Positions 1 through 6,940 of a DNA stretch of 45,613 nt are shown here, piece by piece. This DNA is from JBEOJY01 sp040275305. GTDB taxonomy: Bacteria; Pseudomonadota; Alphaproteobacteria; UBA9219. Where the stretch lies: positions 1-45,613 of the forward strand of contig JBEOJY010000025.1 of the NCBI GenBank assembly GCA_040275305.1, given 5' to 3'. The notes beneath the pieces are model-generated. The model was not told the DNA's origin. It saw only the letters and a list, made by a program, of their open reading frames with translations, and searched no databases. The first letter of the stretch is position 1. The number at the start of each line of letters is the position of its first letter. The position numbers were made by a program, and so were the translations under genes.

Positions 1-142
1 AGAAGGGGAGATACAAGGATTTTTATTTTTGATTTTCTTCTCGCCAAACTGAGTGGCATAAACAACACTGCGCGGCGGCCTGAGCCGTGCTCAAAATGAC
101 CTTAGCCGTAGAGCCGCTTAGTTAACCACATTTATTAAATGG

Positions 143-157
143 GCCAAGGGGGATCGA
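143..157. repeat. Distal attachment-site repeat of the cas9 island
   Basis: The 15 bases gccaagggggatcga are identical to positions 8307-8321, which lie in the 3' end (T-arm and acceptor stem) of the tRNA-Ala gene. A tRNA 3'-end duplicate at the far end of an integrase-bearing segment is the classic signature of tyrosine-recombinase integration. The segment enclosed is about 8.2 kb and carries the integrase next to the intact tRNA. Homology stops after 15 bases, so the core may be short or eroded. Confidence 0.75.
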
Positions 158-515
158 CGAATTTTTGCTTAATCCAATAAACACTGAACAAAAGTGATGT
201 TATAATTTTTCATACCCCCATTTCTACCCCCAGACCCAAAAACTGGAAAATCGAACTAAGCAGCACTCGAACCCCAGCCCCGTTCAAGTTTTCTATGCGA
301 AAAAATTATAGCACAATTTATTTTTTTGGGAGGTCGATTCTATCGGGACTATTTCTCCAAGCCTCACCGCAACTCACCTTGTCTCTGATCGTGTCGGTCA
401 GCTTGCCGACGACGGCGGCAGAGATTCATCTTTCCGCAATGAAACGGCGCTAGAAAAGAAATATCCCTTTTTGAAAAGCAGTGAGCTCCTTGATGATTTT
501 TTTCAAGGAGGAGAT
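158..515. other. Non-coding left end of island
   Basis: No gene is visible. The stretch is AT-rich and holds the paired arm-type motifs and the leader of the AlpA-like gene. Positions 1-142 lie outside the island repeat and also show no gene. Confidence 0.5.
213..232. repeat. Paired TACCCCCA motifs, probable integrase arm sites (left)
   Basis: TACCCCCA occurs at 213-220 and 225-232, a 12-bp period. The same octamer pair with the same 12-bp period occurs at 8168-8175 and 8180-8187 beside the integrase gene. Short direct repeats inside both island ends are what P4/lambda-type integrases use as arm-binding sites. The assignment to this integrase is inference. Confidence 0.6.
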
Positions 516-809
516 ATGTCCGATATTCATTCGATTGACGAAAGAGATTGTCGCGTTGTGGTTGACGACTCGCCTCCGGCGTTACGGGTTCTACGTTTGC
601 CTGATGTCATTGCCCGCGTCGGGCTGAAACGGGCCTCGATTTATCTGCACATCGGCAAAGGAACGTTTCCGGGGCCTATCTCTCTTGGCCCCCGCGCCGT
701 CGGCTGGCTCGAACATGAGGTCGAAGCATGGCTGGCGGCTCGTGTGCAGATGCGGCGCGGGAGCGGGGGTAAGGCTCTGAACAACACGGCTTCCAAAACG
801 GTTTGTTGA
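516..809 (+). CDS. AlpA-family transcriptional regulator
   Basis: A 97-residue protein. The central part (VLRLPDVIARVGLKRASIY, then WLEHEVEAWLAAR) matches the AlpA/MerR-like winged helix-turn-helix family of prophages and integrative elements: the 'lpdV...vGlsrstiY' helix-turn-helix, a 'FP.PisLG.ravgW' wing and the 'W...eVeaWl' helix. Members usually activate integrase or excisionase genes of the element that carries them. The start at 516 is preceded by a strong ribosome-binding site (aaggaggagat); the reading frame is open further upstream to 471 but without such a site. It lies just inside the left end of the tRNA-Ala island, so control of the integrase at the other end is the likely job. 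The N-terminal 25 residues are acidic and not recognised. Confidence 0.8.
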   Translation: MSDIHSIDERDCRVVVDDSPPALRVLRLPDVIARVGLKRASIYLHIGKGTFPGPISLGPRAVGWLEHEVEAWLAARVQMRRGSGGKALNNTASKTVC

Positions 810-845
810 ATCTGTCTGTGAGCTGCCTTCGGGCTTCAGCCCCCC

Positions 846-883
846 GGAGTCTGGTCTGACCGCGTGCGGTCTGACCAAACTCC
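846..883. repeat. 38-bp near-perfect palindrome
   Basis: Starting at GGAGTCTGGTC and ending at GACCAAACTCC, the two halves pair over 17 of 19 positions around a GT centre (inner stem GACCGC/GCGGTC at 858-863 and 866-871). It lies 37 bp after the alpA stop. No T-tract follows, so it is not a standard intrinsic terminator. It may be a transcript end, a protein-binding dyad or a palindromic mobile unit. Confidence 0.7.
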
Positions 884-997
884 CACCTTGCGCGGAGCTT
901 GTGGCGAGATTGGGTTCACAACGCTTGTCGGTAATACCATGGCGGTACGACGTCGCGATGTTGTATTAAATAGATATTGAATTAATTATTGTGTAGA

Positions 998-1017
998 ATG
1001 AGACAATATGAGACAAT
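998..1017. repeat. Tandem 10-bp repeat (ATGAGACAAT x2)
   Basis: Two exact adjacent copies of ATGAGACAAT lie in an AT-rich stretch of the island. This could be an operator or iteron-like site; nothing else supports a role. Confidence 0.5.
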
Positions 1018-1475
1018 AAAAAATGTATATTTTAACAAATGCGCTTTTCTCTTGATTTTATGCCACGTTTATGCGATGAATGTGGCTATCCTCGCGAAAA
1101 CGCGTGAGCGGGGAGCAAAAGAAGCAGAACACAAAACCATCAGCAAAACGTAAAGAGTCATCCACAAAGGCCTCACGGTTCATTCCGGCGGCTTTTTGTT
1201 TGTGCTATTTGTCGTGTGCGCACTTGACGGCACCCCGTTCCTCACGCGTCCATCACACCGTTTGGCCCAATAGCCAAGCTTGTGCACTTGCCTGCCCCCA
1301 CTCCAGAACAGGGTGATCACGGTGAGCAATGCGTCCCTTCATCCCCTTGTCGCGCAGTGGAGGAGGTGCGCGCGGATTCTTTCAAAAAGCTGCGCGCAAG
1401 TTGAGACTTCGGTGTCACCGTGCACGGTGTCACCAAAATCTTGCGCGCTGAAGCACGGATTCCATACTGACAACC

Positions 1476-1669
1476 CCGGCAGGCGAAGACGCAGAAACCC
1501 TTTGACCGTCAGGCTGTCGGATCAGGAAAGGGCCAATATCCACGACAAGGCTCGCCGGGTCGGGTGCACGACCAACGCCGATATCCCTTCCATCCCATGG
1601 TGGGTGATCCAACAACAGCGTCCAATCCCAGCGCAGGCCCGTTGCCAAGTATCAAGCCATTGCCTGTAA
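1476..1669 (+). pseudogene. Possible RHH/MobC-like fragment
   Basis: The translated segment reads RRRRNPLTVRLSDQERANIH, followed by a short amphipathic helix and a conserved-looking G. This resembles the N-terminal ribbon-helix-helix part of MobC-type relaxosome accessory proteins ('pltvRLsdeEra.ie..A...G'). The continuation after about 1590 is not MobC-like in any frame, and no convincing start codon or ribosome-binding site precedes it. I read it as a truncated or frame-broken remnant of a mobilisation gene. The rest of 884-1860 shows no supportable gene; open frames there look random. Confidence 0.3.
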
Positions 1670-1870
1670 CGCCCAATGCGCCAGCGGAACCACACCACCT
1701 CTGTCACGGCGCGGCGATAGCCCGAAGCACACTCTCCGGCATATCCGAAGAACAACGCATCGACCTCTTCGCCGCGTGTGAGGGCAGGATTACGTGGAGG
1801 CAGTATTTTACGAAGTGGGGGGGCACGCAGTAATGTGAACCCATAAGGATTAAGCGATTGCGATTTATAA

Positions 1871-1907
1871 GAAAAATAGGGGATGTTCATTTTGTGAACA
1901 GAGCCCC
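1871..1907 (-). terminator. Intrinsic terminator of the tracrRNA candidate
   Basis: On the minus strand, GGGG and CCCC (1907-1904 and 1882-1879) flank an inner GTTCA/TGAAC stem with a five-base loop. TATTTTTCTT follows. The small internal bulge (CTCT opposite AT) is the only imperfection. Confidence 0.6.
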
Positions 1908-1958
1908 ACGTATTTCTACTTATCACAACAACGTTTCCGACACGGCTATGCTATACGC
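1871..1958 (-). ncRNA. Candidate tracrRNA
   Basis: Read on the minus strand just upstream of cas9, this stretch has the parts of a type II-C tracrRNA in order. A TTGACA -35 box lies at 1994-1989, with a weak -10 (CATAAA) at longer than normal spacing. An anti-repeat follows (TAGCATAGCCGTGTCGGAA, 1953-1935), then a bulge-like ACGTT, then GTTGTGATAAG, which resembles the lower stem and start of nexus in Neisseria-type tracrRNA. A final hairpin (GTTCA/TGAAC within GGGG/CCCC, 1907-1879) runs into TATTTTTC. The 19-nt anti-repeat is exactly complementary to the repeat-like unit read on the minus strand at 6818-6853. The 5' end is uncertain because of the weak -10. Known for the family: tracrRNA pairs with crRNA repeats to load Cas9. 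Confidence 0.65.
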
Positions 1959-2025
1959 AACTTTATGTTTGCAAATCAGGGCTGCATTTGTCAAGTTTTC
2001 TATAGAGAACGCCAAAGGGGGCATT

Positions 2026-5000
2026 ATGGCCTATAATTTGGGAATTGATATGGGTATTACCTCGGTTGGGTTCGCCGGGGTTGATCGTGAAAACGAGTCT
2101 ATTCTATTTTCTAATGCGCATATTTTCGATGCCGCTGAAACCGCCGATGGCGGATCGCTGGCGGCAGACCGTGGCAAGGCGCGCCGTATACGCCGTTTGC
2201 TGAGCCGCCGTGCCGCACGCAAAAAAGATATCCGTGCCCTGCTGGCCGAATACGGTCTTCGTGATCTTGAAGCAATTGACTACGCCCCGCCTGAGGGTAC
2301 CAAGCCGCCCATCTCACCGTGGGATTTGCGTAAGGCCGCGCTGGAACGGAAGCTGGCAGATGCCGAGTTTGCACGCGTGCTGTTTCATATCGCTAAGCGA
2401 CGCGGGTTCCAATCAAACAAAAAAGGCAATCTGACAAACGATACCGAAGGCAAGGTGGTGCTGGAAAGCGCCATCAAGCTTGAGGAGGCTGCCCGCGATG
2501 CTGGCGCTGAAACAGAAGCAGCCTATCTGGCCGCACAGCCCAAACAGCGTAACGATGGCAAGGTATATACAAATTCCATCAAGCGCGACAGCCTGCGCAG
2601 GGAAATCAAAAGGATTTTTGATGTGCAGCGCCAGAAGGGTAATGCCAAGGCCACAGAGGATTTCCTGCTGGCCTATGCCGGAGATGGCGACCCGAAAAAG
2701 CGCAACACGCTGGAGGGTGATGGTATTGCGTTTTATCAACGACCGCTGCAATCCGCCGAGGACATGATAGGTTTCTGTGCCTTTGAAAGAAATGAAAAGC
2801 GTGCACCAAAATTTGCCTATACGGCGGAACTTTTTGTGCTGTGGTCTAGGCTGAATAATACCATCATACGATGCACAAACGGCAACGAAGATCAGCTTAC
2901 CGCCGACCAGAAACGCCTGTTGGCAGATCTGGCCCATAAGGAGACCGACGGCGTGAGATATGCCGAAGCCCGTAAGGCGCTGGGCCTTACCGACAATGAA
3001 CGGTTCAATATTGGGTATCGCAAAATTAAGAATGATAAAGGCAACAAAGACGATGCGGACACATGGGAAAAAATCCGCGACATTACCGAGAAAAAAGTTT
3101 TTCTGCAGTTGCCGGGTTATCATGCGTTGAAAAAGGCGCTGAATACTGGCAGCATCACCGACTGGCAGCAATGGATCGGCCCCAAACGCGACACGCTGGA
3201 TGAAATGGCCAGAATCCTGTCTTACATCGAAGACAAGGAAGAATTTGGCAAAAGACTTTCTGCGCTGGGAATTGACGAGGCCACGCAAGACAAGCTGGCC
3301 TCCATCACCAATTTCAAAGGCACAGTTAGCCTGTCGCTGAAAGCCATACGCATCATATTGCCTGATATGCAGAAGGTTCCTTTTGCCGATCCTGCAACCG
3401 GACAGGTGTTTGAAAGTTTTGATGACATCAAGAAAAAGCATGGTTACAGCGACCATCTGGTTGAAGAAAAGAAGGGATGCGTCCCCTCCCTTGGTGACAC
3501 CCTGAACCCTGTTGTGAAACGCGCACTGGCGCAGGCCCGCAAAATCATCAACGCCTGCATTCGCACCCACGGAATGCCGGAAACGATTATCGTTGAGCTT
3601 GGCCGCGATATCGGCAAGCCGATGAAAGGCTATTGGGTTGATAAAACCGGCAAAAAGAAACTTGGCAAGGGCGACCTCGCAAAAGGGGACCGCTATATTA
3701 TGTGCCGCGCCGACTTCGAGAAAGAAAACGAGAAGAATTGGCAGCGGCGGCAGGCAGCGGCCAAGGCCGTTGCAGAAATTATTGGCATCCATCCGGCCCT
3801 TGTTTCAGGCGGCGATGTTTTAAAACATCGCCTGTGGATAGAACAAAAGAACGTCTGCCCCTATTGCTGTGAACCTATTTCCCCTGCGGTCTTCAAAGCG
3901 GATAACGCGACGCAGATCGACCATATTCCCCCTTACTCCCAGTCATGGGATGTTTCTTATATGAATAAGGTGCTGGTACATCTGGAGTGCAACCAGAAGA
4001 AGCTGGACAAAATCCCGTTCGACATATGGGGCAAAACGCCGCTGTGGGAGAAGATAAAGATTATCGCCCAATGTTTGCCCAAAGCCAAGCAAGACCGGAT
4101 TTTAATGGAGGAATTTTCCGCCCGCGCTCAGGGATGGAAAGATCGCGCTCTGAACGACACTCGCTATATGGCGCGTGAGCTGCGCAGCCACCTACAGGCG
4201 TGTCTGCCCTGCAAGGTGGAAGTGCGCAACGGTGCCGTTACCGCCCATCTACGTGGTCTGTGGGGATTTACCGACGAGAAACTGGACTCAATTATCCACA
4301 TACTGCAATCGGATGCGACAGAGGCCTACGCCAAAAAGCAACTGGAGGCGCTGGGCCTGAAGAAATACCATGTTGAGGCTGCGCTGCATGTGCGCGACAT
4401 GAATCAGGCGGAGATGAAGAAAGTATTGCGCGGCTTTATCCACTATAAAGACCGCACCAATGACCGTCACCATGCGCTGGACGCCATCGTGCTGGCCTGC
4501 TCCACCCAAAGCATGGTGCAGGATGTTGCCAGACAGCACAAGTACAATAAGAAGGCACGTGAGTATCCGAAGCCGTGGGAGACGTTCCGCGAGGACACTC
4601 TGGCGAAGGTTTATGGCGTGCCGGACAAGGAAGGTATCATCGTTTCCCGCCTGCCGGACCGCAGTGCCACCGGCGCAGCGCACCAAGATACGGTTTACAG
4701 CCTGCGCAAGACAGTTGCTGTTGACAAGAAGGGCAAAGAAATACCATCAACCACGGCCGTTTCGCGTATGGCGTTACAAGACCTGTTCGACGTAAGGAAA
4801 AAGGGTGACGATCAATACGCGCACCTGTTGAGCAAGGTTGAAAAAATCTATTATAAAAAAGACCGGGCGCGGGGCGTATATGAAGCCCTGAAAGAACGCG
4901 TTGAAACCTGCCGTAAAGAAGGCAGGGATCCCAAAACCGTTTTCGACGAGCCGGTTTACATGAAGGCCAGCGTCAAGGCGCTGGCCAAAGGCAAAACGCA

Positions 5001-5613
5001 TGGCGAGCAGATAAAGCACGTGCAGATGGACATGGGCTACACCACCGGTCTTGTGCTGGATACCGGCCCTGTCGCCGAGAAGCCGAACGGCGAGAAGTTG
5101 GGGGCCATCGCCCCCAACACGCAAGGCGGCATGTTGCGCGTGGATGTGTTCACTAAACCCAATGGAAAAGGCAAGATGGAGTATTATCTGTGCCCGGTTT
5201 ATATCAGCAATATAGCCAAGGGGGAATTGCCAAGAAAAGCAATTGTCGCCAACAAACCTGAAAAGGAATGGACAGATGTGAGTGGTATGAAGTTTCTGTT
5301 CAGTCTCTATAAGAATGATTATATAAAAATCGAGAACAGAGATGGAATCCTTGAAGGCTATTATAAAGGTGCAAACAGGGCAACAAATTCGATGGAGATT
5401 ATTACCCACGATAGAGACCCATCGTTTGGGAAGAATGGCTTAAAGGATAGCATCGGCGTCAAAACCCTGCTGTCCTTTGAAAAATACAACGTCAATTATT
5501 TTGGCGAAAAATTCAAAATAAAAAAGGAGAAACGCCTTGGCCTGACGAAGTCTGCTGGTGCAGAAGCCAGCGAAGCTGTCGCTGAAAAACGCGCAGCTTC
5601 AGCTGGAGAATAA
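2026..5613 (+). CDS. cas9: CRISPR-associated endonuclease Cas9 (type II-C like)
   Basis: A 1195-residue Cas9, the RNA-guided double-strand nuclease. RuvC-I is at the N-terminus (LGIDMGITSVGFAGVD, Asp8). An arginine-rich bridge helix follows at about 47-75 (RGKARRIRRLLSRRAARKKD). RuvC-II has Glu524 (IIVELGRD). The HNH domain has His633 in QIDHIPPYS and Asn656 in LECNQKK, plus a CPYC pair at 611-614. RuvC-III has His816 and Asp819 in HHALDAIVLA. All catalytic residues are present. The start at 2026 follows AAAGGGGG at good spacing; the frame is open upstream but begins inside the divergent tracrRNA candidate. It is rather longer than the usual 1000-1100 residues of II-C enzymes. The last 25 residues, alanine- and glutamate-rich, overlap the cas1 reading frame. 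No cas4 or csn2 is present, which fits subtype II-C. Confidence 0.97.
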   Translation: MAYNLGIDMGITSVGFAGVDRENESILFSNAHIFDAAETADGGSLAADRGKARRIRRLLSRRAARKKDIRALLAEYGLRDLEAIDYAPPEGTKPPISPWDLRKAALERKLADAEFARVLFHIAKRRGFQSNKKGNLTNDTEGKVVLESAIKLEEAARDAGAETEAAYLAAQPKQRNDGKVYTNSIKRDSLRREIKRIFDVQRQKGNAKATEDFLLAYAGDGDPKKRNTLEGDGIAFYQRPLQSAEDMIGFCAFERNEKRAPKFAYTAELFVLWSRLNNTIIRCTNGNEDQLTADQKRLLADLAHKETDGVRYAEARKALGLTDNERFNIGYRKIKNDKGNKDDADTWEKIRDITEKKVFLQLPGYHALKKALNTGSITDWQQWIGPKRDTLDEMARILSYIEDKEEFGKRLSALGIDEATQDKLASITNFKGTVSLSLKAIRIILPDMQKVPFADPATGQVFESFDDIKKKHGYSDHLVEEKKGCVPSLGDTLNPVVKRALAQARKIINACIRTHGMPETIIVELGRDIGKPMKGYWVDKTGKKKLGKGDLAKGDRYIMCRADFEKENEKNWQRRQAAAKAVAEIIGIHPALVSGGDVLKHRLWIEQKNVCPYCCEPISPAVFKADNATQIDHIPPYSQSWDVSYMNKVLVHLECNQKKLDKIPFDIWGKTPLWEKIKIIAQCLPKAKQDRILMEEFSARAQGWKDRALNDTRYMARELRSHLQACLPCKVEVRNGAVTAHLRGLWGFTDEKLDSIIHILQSDATEAYAKKQLEALGLKKYHVEAALHVRDMNQAEMKKVLRGFIHYKDRTNDRHHALDAIVLACSTQSMVQDVARQHKYNKKAREYPKPWETFREDTLAKVYGVPDKEGIIVSRLPDRSATGAAHQDTVYSLRKTVAVDKKGKEIPSTTAVSRMALQDLFDVRKKGDDQYAHLLSKVEKIYYKKDRARGVYEALKERVETCRKEGRDPKTVFDEPVYMKASVKALAKGKTHGEQIKHVQMDMGYTTGLVLDTGPVAEKPNGEKLGAIAPNTQGGMLRVDVFTKPNGKGKMEYYLCPVYISNIAKGELPRKAIVANKPEKEWTDVSGMKFLFSLYKNDYIKIENRDGILEGYYKGANRATNSMEIITHDRDPSFGKNGLKDSIGVKTLLSFEKYNVNYFGEKFKIKKEKRLGLTKSAGAEASEAVAEKRAASAGE

Positions 5614-6442
5614 CGACGGGGTTTTCTCCGTTGCCGTTGAAGATCTGATTTGTGTGGTTCTGGAAAGCCACCACATTACCGTCAGCACCGCCCTTGTAGC
5701 ACGCTGTCAGGATATGGGTGTCTGCATTGTTGTGTGTGATGGCACCCATATGCCCAATGGCGTCATGTTGCCCTTTCATGCCCATTCGCGCCAAACGAAA
5801 GTGGCTCATCTGCAAACCGGATGGTCAGAACCTTTCAAAAAGCGCGCATGGCAGGCCATCGTGCGCGCCAAGATTTTAGGGCAAGCCACAGTACTTGAAA
5901 GGTTCAATTTTGCAGGACCTGCCAAAACCCTTCGCGCCATGTCTGCCAATGTGACCTCTGGCGATGAAAAAAATATCGAAGCGCAGGCCGCGCGTGAATA
6001 CTGGCGCACGCTGTTCAGCAATGAATTCCACCGACACGCCGAAGACTGTGTGAATGGCGCGCTGAACTACGGTTATGCCATTATTCGCGCCGCCATAGCT
6101 CGCTCTCTTGTCAGTTATGGACTGCTGCCAACTTTCGGTCTGCACCATAACAGCGAATTGAACGCCTTTAATCTGGCCGATGACGTGATCGAGGTTTTCC
6201 GTCCTTTTGTGGATGACCTTGTTAAAATCATGCACGCCGCCGGAGAGCTTGATAACGCGGAACTGACAAAGGAAAATCGCCAGAAGCTGACAGGCATTCT
6301 TAATGCCACCTGCATGATCCAAGGTGAAGTTTACAAGCTTGCCAATGCTGCCGACAAAGCTGCCGAGCGGCTTGTGACGGCGACCGAAAACAAAGACTCG
6401 AAAATGATGCTGTTTCCCGAAATTCGCACAGCCCTGTTATGA
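5558..6442 (+). CDS. cas1: CRISPR-associated integrase Cas1 (type II)
   Basis: A 294-residue Cas1, the metal-dependent integrase that inserts new spacers with Cas2. It is clearly of the type II branch (PAKLSLKNAQLQLE, VLESHHITVSTALV, LPFHAHSRQTKVA, GWSEPFKKRAWQAIVRAK). Candidate metal ligands are Glu141 (NIEAQAAREYW), His196 (LHHNSELNAFNLADD) and Glu212. The frame is closed by a TGA at 5543, so the first usable codon is the GTG at 5558 (or CTG at 5552 or 5555). Relatives begin with about six to eight extra residues ahead of the KLSLK strand, so the 5' end looks slightly shortened. It overlaps cas9 by 56 bases and shares ATGA with cas2, so expression is probably translationally coupled. An AAAAGGAGA lies 29-37 bases upstream, too far to be ideal. 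Confidence 0.95.
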   Translation: MQKPAKLSLKNAQLQLENNDGVFSVAVEDLICVVLESHHITVSTALVARCQDMGVCIVVCDGTHMPNGVMLPFHAHSRQTKVAHLQTGWSEPFKKRAWQAIVRAKILGQATVLERFNFAGPAKTLRAMSANVTSGDEKNIEAQAAREYWRTLFSNEFHRHAEDCVNGALNYGYAIIRAAIARSLVSYGLLPTFGLHHNSELNAFNLADDVIEVFRPFVDDLVKIMHAAGELDNAELTKENRQKLTGILNATCMIQGEVYKLANAADKAAERLVTATENKDSKMMLFPEIRTALL

Positions 6443-6792
6443 GCGCCGCCGAGGACAGATTTATGTGGCTGTTTGTATTCTTCGATCTTCCCGTGCTGAC
6501 CAAGGAAGAACGGCGCGCCGCAGCGCGCTTTCGTAACTTCTTGCTGAATGACGGCTATATGATGATGCAGCTTTCGGTTTACGCTCGTGTGTGCAATGGG
6601 CAAGAACGGGTAGAGAAGCATTTGACACGGTTGGAACATGCGATACCCGCTAAGGGCAGCGTGCGGGCCATTCAGATTACGGACCTACAGTATGAACGCA
6701 TGAAGATTCTGATCGGAAAACGGAATTTACGGGAAGAAAAAAAAAGCCGAACAGCTTCTTTTATTTTAAGCTGTTCGGTATTTTTTATTTAA
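6439..6792 (+). CDS. cas2: CRISPR-associated protein Cas2, C-terminus frameshifted
   Basis: Cas2 forms the Cas1-Cas2 spacer-integration complex. The ferredoxin-like fold shows in WLFVFFDLPV (Asp16), RFRNFLLNDGYMMMQLSVYA, and AIQITDLQYERMKILIG. The uninterrupted frame ends in an atypical 117-residue form (SRTASFILSCSVFFI). The canonical Cas2 tail AEQLLLF-stop lies in another frame immediately after a run of nine A (6737-6745) and ends at 6769. One A fewer would give a standard 109-residue protein. This is either a homopolymer sequencing error, a real frameshift, or slippage at A9. The coding end overlaps the terminator hairpin at 6747-6778. The start ATG overlaps the cas1 stop. Confidence 0.9.
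   Translation: MSAAEDRFMWLFVFFDLPVLTKEERRAAARFRNFLLNDGYMMMQLSVYARVCNGQERVEKHLTRLEHAIPAKGSVRAIQITDLQYERMKILIGKRNLREEKKSRTASFILSCSVFFI
6747..6788 (+). terminator. Intrinsic terminator at the end of the cas operon
   Basis: A perfect 11-bp stem (ccgaacagctt at 6747-6757, aagctgttcgg at 6768-6778) with a 10-base loop is followed by tattttttattt and preceded by an A-run. It could therefore end transcription from either side. The stem doubles as the codons for the conserved Cas2 C-terminal AEQLLLF in the alternative frame. Confidence 0.85.
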
Positions 6793-6817
6793 AACCAGAG
6801 CGTTAGATCGGATGGAA

Positions 6818-6853
6818 GCCTAGCATAGCCGTGTCGGAAGGGAAGCTATTAAG
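6818..6853 (-). CRISPR. Single CRISPR-repeat-like unit, no array
   Basis: On the minus strand, the 19 bases TTCCGACACGGCTATGCTA (6839-6821) are the exact complement of the tracrRNA anti-repeat. Around them, a 36-nt unit has partly self-complementary ends (ATAGC near the start, GCTAT/GCTA near the end) and a TTCCC step before the core, the layout of Neisseria-type II-C repeats. Only one copy is visible, and no spacer-sized periodicity is present between cas2 and the integrase. It may be an empty or collapsed array, a degenerate terminal repeat, or, read on the plus strand, a second tracr-like anti-repeat (it lacks a terminator in that orientation). Confidence 0.45.
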
Positions 6854-6940
6854 GGGAGAACAAGTTGCACCTTTGGCATCGCACCTCGCACCACTTCGCT
6901 TCGCAGCGCATTTGCTTAGCGAGAAAATGGGGGCGGAGGG

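Noticed and set aside
263..290. Second tRNA-like T-arm (actcgaacccc) at the left end
   Set aside because: No cloverleaf could be formed around it and no acceptor partner is present.
810..2025. Possible CRISPR array upstream of cas9
   Set aside because: No 30-40 bp unit recurs at spacer-like intervals. Only the tracr anti-repeat and a tandem 10-mer are visible.
1858..2025. Upstream extension of the cas9 frame
   Set aside because: It overlaps the tracrRNA candidate and lacks resemblance to Cas9. The ATG at 2026 has the ribosome-binding site and conserved N-terminus.
2413..3792. Long minus-strand open frame under cas9
   Set aside because: It is the shadow of a real gene with strong motifs on the plus strand; no start signal or family match.
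6850..6880. Putative guide next to the lone repeat targeting the cas9 leader (gccaaagg shared with 2011-2018)
   Set aside because: The match is eight bases and lies at the end away from the repeat, where Cas9 guides tolerate mismatch; chance is likely.
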